Part shown: in pieces, positions 10,221-17,964 of the stretch
Numbering within the stretch: position 1 is the stretch's first letter
Layout: every line of letters starts with the position of its first letter
Assembly: GCA_001586965.3 (NCBI GenBank)
Contig: LUCW03000050.1
Coordinates: 65,001 to 85,000, forward strand
Source of the DNA: Sphaeroforma sirkka
Taxonomy: Eukaryota > Opisthokonta > Ichthyosporea > Ichthyophonida
Reading direction: 5' to 3'
DNA length: 20,000 nt
The notes under the pieces: model-generated
Told to the model about the DNA's origin: nothing
The model's input: only the letters and a program-made list of their open reading frames with translations
The model's database searches: none
Translations under genes and position numbers: made by a program

Positions 10221-10397
10221 TTAACAGAAATTGGACTATAAAAAAACTATGATCAGTGGTTAGCTAATCTGAAGATCCCCTTTTACTCGGATTGCTCACC
10301 GCTATGGCGGAGTGGCCAGTGCATAAAGGAAGGTTAAGGTTAACTGGCCATGTACACACTGATATAAATATCTGCAATCACGTTATACCTATGCTCA

Positions 10398-10401
<4 letters not shown>

Positions 10402-10447
<46 letters not shown>

Positions 10448-10450
10448 ATG
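10402..10450. repeat. (TA)n-(GT)n compound microsatellite
   Basis: (TA)n passes directly into (TG)n. The same compound order is seen at 13952-14000. Confidence 0.96.
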
Positions 10451-10671
10451 TAGTTGTATCACGTCATCGCAGTAAAGCCTTTGAATACATGCCACCGATT
10501 TTGACTGAAACCCTGAGACTCTCACTCACGCTGAGCCCCATGTTTTAATATGTGGTTCTGTATAAGCCATTAAGGCTAATAAGCAACTATTGTGTGTCTA
10601 CAAACTGGTCGATATAGCAACCAAGAATATTATTCCGGGACCTGCTATTCCGGGATGTAAAACGGCGCTTC

Positions 10672-10731
10672 CTACAGCAAGATGAACGGAGTGGCAATGG
10701 TCGCTATGGACTGGCCAAGACCGGCAAGAAC
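10672..10731 (-). CDS. Syntaxin-like gene, last exon (end of membrane anchor, stop)
   Basis: Acceptor ggttctcatctgcag ends at 10732, phase 0. Nineteen codons [19 protein letters not shown] then TAG at 10674-10672. The hydrophobic reading exactly extends exon 8's half anchor, and the protein ends inside or just past the membrane, as in tail-anchored SNAREs. Confidence 0.85.
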   Translation of the reverse strand, partial: VLAGLGQSIATIATPFILL

Positions 10732-13700
10732 CTGCAGATGAGAACCGTTAAGGTAAGTTAGTATTGCACGCCGGACAGTAGGTAGACCCACGCTTACATA
10801 GACTTACACCCCTATACTTCATGCTATACCTGTGAGATAGACTCGAGATAGGGTTTTAGGGTTAAGGGCTCAGGATTTCAGATTGAAGTACCTTTGTGAT
10901 AGCATTGACTACTACAAATGCGCCCAAGCGCCAACATCATCTCAGCTAACAACGATATCAGTGTCATTGCAGCATATCGTGCGCATACTGAGCAGTCTAC
11001 ATAGTTTTGGCGGATGACTGGTGATGGTGAGTGATGGTCATGTGATGTGGTGGTGCAACGGCATAGATGCAGTGCAATGCTACAAACATCCGCGCTATAG
11101 CTGTACTACGCGATGTACGGTCTCTCACCAGTCTAAGGCTTCTCTCAGGTATGTACAGTTTCTCACCAGTCTGAGTTCTTTCTCGGAGGGGTACCAAGCC
11201 TCGAACGACTGTGAGGAGGACTCCAGATCAAAAACAGGCCTTAGCACCAGCCATTAAATGAACCCAAACCAAACCCAACCCAACCCAACCCAGCCCAAGG
11301 CAGACATACAGTACCACAGCACTATACCAATACCGCCCTACGGTGCACATAAACCGTGAACCGACTAAACATGCGATGGCTGCAATGGACCAGTCTCATA
11401 ACAATAGTTAAAGGCTACGATCAATTGAGTGCATATCATTGAACACTCAACGATGGCATAGTAGACATACAGTACTGCAGCCTGAGTAATTCGACTATAT
11501 GGGAGGCTGTATGCGTATATTGATTATGTGGGAGGCGGTACGAGTATCTCGATTATATGGGAGGCTGCATGAGTATCTCGATTATATGGGAGGCTGTACG
11601 ATTTTCTCGATTATATGGATTATATGGGCGGCAGCACATGGGAGGCTCTGCGAGTATCCCAATTATATGGGACACACTACAACTATCCTGATTATACAGG
11701 GGACGATAAGAGCATCCCGAATATATGAAAGGTTGTACCCCCACCGTGGGAACTAGATAATCTGAGGACAATGAGACTCACCTGTATACCCATAGTTGCG
11801 CCTACCCCTGCAATGATCAGCTTGCGCTTGACGGCGCGCTTCTTATTCTTCTTGTACAGAACTTCGCATCTGGCTGTGATGGCCGGCAGTTGGCCTGTGG
11901 ATAGGCACGCAGACGCACACACAGACGATGGTATCAGTAGACACACACACAGACGGTGGCATCAGTAGACACACACGCAGACGATGATATCAGTGAACAC
12001 ACTCACAGACGATAATAGGACGAGAGTATCAGGATCAGACGTATGGGGTTCATGCATACGTAGACTTTGAAACCAGAGGATGTAAAAAAAAAGCAACAAA
12101 TTTTCAGGAATGCAGAGTAAGGAGTCCTGGGGCAGCCACTTCTCTCGAACTGATTGGAGCGAGCAGCTGAGAAGAACCCATTTTAGGACTAGGACTGCAC
12201 CTGTCTCGACAAAACAGGACTTACGGGTGCTTTTGTAGGTTTTGGCGACATTGCGGGCGATGATCTCCGACAACTCCTCCTGCTCACTACAGCGGTGATG
12301 AATGAACCCATAGTTTAGTGGTCGTTTAGTTTATGCTAGTGCGTGAAGTCTTGCTTCGGGGACTGTGTATTTGTGGGACTGATTCGTGTGCCGGGTTCTA
12401 GGTATCGGCTGTACAGCGTATGCACGCGCTTGGTACTGTGGATATCAATTGGACTGGGGAGCTATCTCCAACACACACAGTATATACACAGTCTAAGGAT
12501 GTAAACAATCAAATAGAGCGACCAGGACACTCAAAGACAAGTAGGCAAGGGAGACATACGCAATCAAGGACGCCAGGGTACTGAACAAGTAGCGGATGGA
12601 GGCTATCGCCAACACACGCAGAGTATATACACAGTCCAAGGATGTAAATAATAAAATAGAGCGAAACTCAAAGACAAGTAGGTAAGGAAGACATACACAA
12701 TCAAGGATGCCAGGGTGCTGAACAAGTAGCGGATGGAGGCTATCTCCTTTTCGAGCTGCAGCAGTTCGTTGCGTTGCTCTCGGCTGAATGACGGGTGTTT
12801 CTGCACAGCCTGTAGCACCAGCCCCGGCGCAATCTGTAACTCCTTGGGACCCGTGAGCACTGAGGTGTGTGTGTGTACATGGGTTAGTACTGTGGGGTAT
12901 GTGTATGTGTCTATGTGAGCACTGTGTGTGTGTGCATGGGTTAGTATTGTGGGGTGTGTGTATGTATGTGTCCATGTGAGTGGCGCTGTGTGTGGTGGCC
13001 GGTGTATATGTGTGTGAATAGGCCTGCATCAACATGTGCACTGATTCCGGGTCAGTTTGTAGACGCTAGTGGTTTCCTAAGGCGGTGTCTCCGCGCAAGG
13101 TAGTTCTATCAACAAAAACGGCAGCATAGTTTATTGGCAGTGGCTATTGCCTGTCACGTATACTGTTTTAGGGTTTTAGGGTTTAGCATTATTTTGGGGG
13201 CTTTTTAGGGTTTATAAACCCATTTGCCGATCAGTGCTCGTTTCGGTTGAATCCTCGGGTGGTGAGTGAGCTACTTGCGGTTGGTTTTAGGGTTTTCCTA
13301 GTCCTCTGCCACACGAGCATCCAATACAGGCTTTGTCATCCGTCATTACGGTGAACTATCGGACACTACGTTGTTATCAACGCACTCACCCTTACCTATC
13401 GATTCCACAAACTAATACAAACACATTCAGCCTGTTTTCTCAATAATCACAACAATCGAGTTTCTCTACCCGTCACCTTGTGAGTTCACAGGCTCGTGCT
13501 CCGTACACTTCACATATATACCACCCACACCTTCAGAAAAACTTCGTAGTCTCGCTCCAATGTATCTGCCTATACGGCAACTGCACACACGCACTACACG
13601 TCTACCCCACTAACTAACCCCTATGGTACCTGGTATTTCCGGACAAGATTCCACCAACAGTACACACACACTACACGTCTACCCCACTAACTACCCCCTA

Positions 13701-16700
13701 TGGTACCTGGTATATCCGGCCGGTACTCAGGTTCGGGCAGCCAGTCGAGGGTATCCCACTCATCGATGACTCGCGGCAGATTCAGCAGCGACACTGTCGC
13801 CGTGCTCCAACGCTTGCAGATGTACAGAGCAAGGCTAAGCTTAATCTTAATCACCACCTCAGGATCACTTATCGCCTCTACTTCATCGTCATCGTCACCC
13901 AGACCCTGCGAGTGAGTAGCATGAGGACGGAGATTATAATGTATGCTCAATGTAATATATATATATATATATATATGTTGTGTGTGTGTGTGTGTGTGTG
14001 AGTGGACACGGAGACGGACTGCTGTGAGACATTAAGGGCGTGTGAGCATGTGCACGCCTGACAGCCTGGTGCCATCAAAACCCAAGATCATTAACCACAC
14101 CACAACCCAACCTCTGGTCACGTGTCAAGTGCCGCATGACAGTGTATTGGGAGTTATCACGTGTACACTCTATTCATTTGATGCTACAGTACACTTACCA
14201 TGGCGCCACCTATACTCTATTTCACTTGACACTATGGTACACTTACCACGGCACCACTTATACTCTATTCATTTAGCACTACACCACACTTACCACGGCA
14301 CCACTTATACTCGATTCACTTGACACTGCACCACACTTACCATAGCACCTGTTGCCCGTCTCAGGGCCAGAAAACCCAACATGTCATCTTTTCGTTTCGA
14401 AATACTCGCAATTCCGTCGAGACAATGACCTATGTCCTTCCGAACGGCTTGCTGTTTGATGTAGGCCTCTTTTCTGAGAGTGTGTTAAACATTAATCAGT
14501 TACTAAGTCTCTTTTCTGAGAGTGTGTTAGAACATTTATCAGTTAGTGTACGTCGCTTTACTGAGTGTATTAGAAAGTACCACCGCAAGTGTCAGAATGC
14601 AAGTAGCTGGTTTAAACTCAACACTATGGTTGAGTTCTATAGTGCCGTGTGCTATAGGTGCATACCAATAAGCCTCTCAACGTGTCTGTTGAAGATGTAT
14701 TAGCAGAGGCGCTTGATACGATTAGTGGTCAGGGTAAATTACCGCAGCAACAACCAAATACAAACACAAACACGATACAATCACAGTTATATACATATAA
14801 CTCTCAAACACAAACACAATACAATCACAATACAATCACAGTTAAATTCAAACACAATCGCAATACAATCACAGGTGTACACATATAACTCTCATACTTA
14901 CTTACATTTAATTCAAACACAACCAAAGCTGTATCCATAGTAATCCCATACAATCACACTTCTACACATATAACTCTCATACAATCACAGTTGTACACCT
15001 ATACCTCCCATACAATCACACTTGTACACATATACCTCCCATACAATCACAGTTGTACACATATACCTTGTATACAATCACACTTGTACACATATACCTC
15101 CCATATAATTACACTTGTACACATATAACTCCCATACAACCACACTTGTACATGTATACCTCCCATACAATCACACTTGCACACAAATAACTCCCATACT
15201 TATTTGGCAGCTTAGCCGTGCTCCCTAATTTGTGCAGCAAAGTGCCGATTTCATTGTCCACTCCCGTCAGATCGGAGAACAATTGGTTGATGCGTGATGG
15301 AAGGACGTTCTGTAACACCTTCTTCACCATCTGAAAGAGAGCGTCGGGCGTTGCAAGTACACACACGCGAGTAGGTTAGTTGTGTGGGACTATGTTTATA
15401 CATTTGTAAGTGTACATACTCGAACGTTTTAGCTGTGTGGGACTATGTTTATACATTTGTAAGTGCACATACTCGAATGTCTTACCTGTGTGGTGATATG
15501 TGTATTTGAAGTGTACTCGAGTTCGGGTTCGGATGACATGTGCGCGTGTATGTAATGAGTGGATGGGCTTTAACTTGTGCCTGAGATTTCATACCCACGT
15601 TCGATTAGTTGCGATAGAGTACGACAGAGACGCTCTCAGTTCTACCCGTTGTGTGTGAGTGCCATAGATTGAACTAGTCTTATACTATATACTAAAGTAT
15701 GTGTGCACAACGCCCCCGGACATCTATGTCTGAGTCTACTAACCACTCGATAGCATGAGTCTACTAATCACTCAATAGCAAGCACGGCCCATCACTCGCA
15801 CCTGCGGCTATAACGGCCAACAAACCGATACACACATCCTCAGTCGAAACTCTGTTATTACTGTCATATGTATACATCATCAGTCGGAACTCTGTTATTA
15901 CTGTCATACGTATACATCATCAGCCGAAACTCTGTTACTACTGTCATCGTATACATCATCAGTCGAAACTCTGTTATTACTGCCGTCACTCTGAAGACGT
16001 GTATATCCATATATTCGATACAAAGACAATACTTTCTGCAAGATCACTCACTCATATCGTGAGTGTAGGTAGACTCGCAATATCCCGGTATACACCCACA
16101 CTTTCCCAGTGAGTAGCCATGCACTATATAAGTACAATGTTACCTACATCTTCAGTTGTAGGCGGGGCTGGGCCACTTGGCCTGGGAGGAGCCACTACAG
16201 CGGTTGAAATCACAGTCTTACTGGCTGACTTTCCTCTCTTCCTATCGTATGTGAAGGTTATATTATCGTACCAGGGAGAAATGAGGTCGATTTTAGGTTT
16301 GGAGTTTCCAACGAGATTGAATATGGATCTCTACTCTTCCTATCATATGTGAAGGTGATATTTTTGTACCAAAGAGAGATAAGGTTGTGTGTAAGTATGG
16401 GATTTCCATCGAGTGGATCTCTTCTCTTCCTATCGTATGTGAAAGTAATACTTTTGTACCAAAGAGAAATGAGGTCGATTTTAGGTTTGGAGTTTCCAAC
16501 GAGATTGAATACGGATCTCTTCTCTTCCTATCATATATAAAATGATATTGTTGTATCAGAGAGAGCTAAGGCTGTTTGTAAGTATGGGGTTTCCATCGAG
16601 ATTGGATGTGGATCACTCTCTTCTCTTCCTATCGTATGTGAAAGTAATATTTTTGTACCAGAGAGAAATGAGGTCGATTTTAGGTTTGGAGTTTCCAACG

Positions 16701-17507
16701 AGATTGAATATGGATCTCTTCTCTTCCTATCGTATATAAAAATAATATTGTTGTGCCAGAGGGAAATAAGGTTTGTTTGTAAGTATGGGGTTTCCATCGA
16801 GATTGTATATGGATATAATCTCTCTTCTTCCTATCGTATATAAAAGTAATATTTTTTTACCAGAGAGAATTGAGGTCGATTTTAGATTTAGAGTTTCCAA
16901 CGAGATTGAATATGGATCTCTTCTCTTCCTATCGTATATAAAAATACTGTTTTTTTGCCAGAGGGAAATAAGGTCGTTTTAAAGTTTGGGGTTCCCATCG
17001 AAATTTTGATATGGATCGCCTCACCAAGTACCCAGTGACAACAAATATTTGTTCTTTTCATACAAACAAATATGAAATCGAGTGAGCTGTACCCAAAGCT
17101 CAACCGCAAAACGGCGTTCCAAAGGTAAAAAGGAGACCTAGCTGGTAGTATTAGCAAGTCGGCGTGGAAACATACCGTACATAATGTATACATAAAAAAA
17201 CAGCATTTTGTAAACACCCTAATATGCACTACATATGATTTGTTAGTTAAATCACTCACTACATGCTCAAACTTACGATTGTCGAAACCAACCCCGATAA
17301 TAGACATACAAGCCTAATGTGAAAATACTGATTGCAGGCAAAAACTAAATGCAGAATCAGTTCGCATCGTACATAGTATACAGAGCCACGTATACAATTT
17401 TTATACTGAAACCACGGCCTCGACGCGACAAACGCCCAGGATGATGTAAAAGGCAGTCAGTTTAACATGTATGCACTATATAAAAATATATATATAATAC
17501 AACTACA

Positions 17508-17562
<55 letters not shown>

Positions 17563-17608
17563 TATGCATATATATATATATACATATGTATCTACATTTA
17601 GATAAGTT

Positions 17609-17640
<32 letters not shown>

Positions 17641-17720
17641 TTCAAATATGCATATGTATGTATATATATATATATGTATAAAAATATAAATGTATATATA
17701 TATATTATATATATGTATAC

Positions 17721-17755
<35 letters not shown>

Positions 17756-17776
17756 ATGATATATATATACATACAC

Positions 17777-17817
<41 letters not shown>

Positions 17818-17856
17818 ATATATATAATGTATAATGCAATGTGAAATACACAGAAA

Positions 17857-17900
<44 letters not shown>

Positions 17901-17901
17901 A

Positions 17902-17964
<63 letters not shown>

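Larger units (their letters stand above)
9257..10671. other. Non-coding stretch between the decayed ORF and the syntaxin gene's 3' end
   Basis: No supported gene. It holds (TA)n at 9669-9698, an imperfect inverted repeat around 9786-9834 (aatgcc...aatttaggg against ccttaaatttggcatt), a perfect 35-bp duplication (10147-10220), an 8-bp inverted repeat tggccagt/actggcca near 10313-10356, and (TA)n(GT)n at 10402-10450. A minus-strand ATTAAA at 10549-10544 could serve as poly(A) signal of the syntaxin gene, about 125 bp past its stop. Confidence 0.65.

Noticed and set aside
10314..10360. tRNA-like start ggcggagtggcc
   Set aside because: No B-box or cloverleaf arms follow; only a short inverted repeat is present.
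10629..10743. Plus-strand exon-like reading with a gtaagt-type donor after [16 protein letters not shown]
   Set aside because: It is the antisense of the last syntaxin exon, which has a better acceptor, matching phase and completes a membrane anchor.
11021..11257. Plus-strand frame of 78 codons ending near 11257
   Set aside because: Lies inside the last syntaxin intron and its best splice partner was the rejected antisense exon at 10629-10743.
14320..14888. Plus-strand open frames of 127 and 76 codons, one containing [19 protein letters not shown]
   Set aside because: They overlap minus-strand exon 4 and a tandem array; no plus-strand gene structure links them.
14750..15199. Regularly spaced repeats resembling a CRISPR array
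   Set aside because: Head-to-tail minisatellite without unique spacers, in a eukaryotic intron.
17598..17902. Tyr/Ile repeat open frames
   Set aside because: Simple (TA)n and (CA)n translated; not genes.
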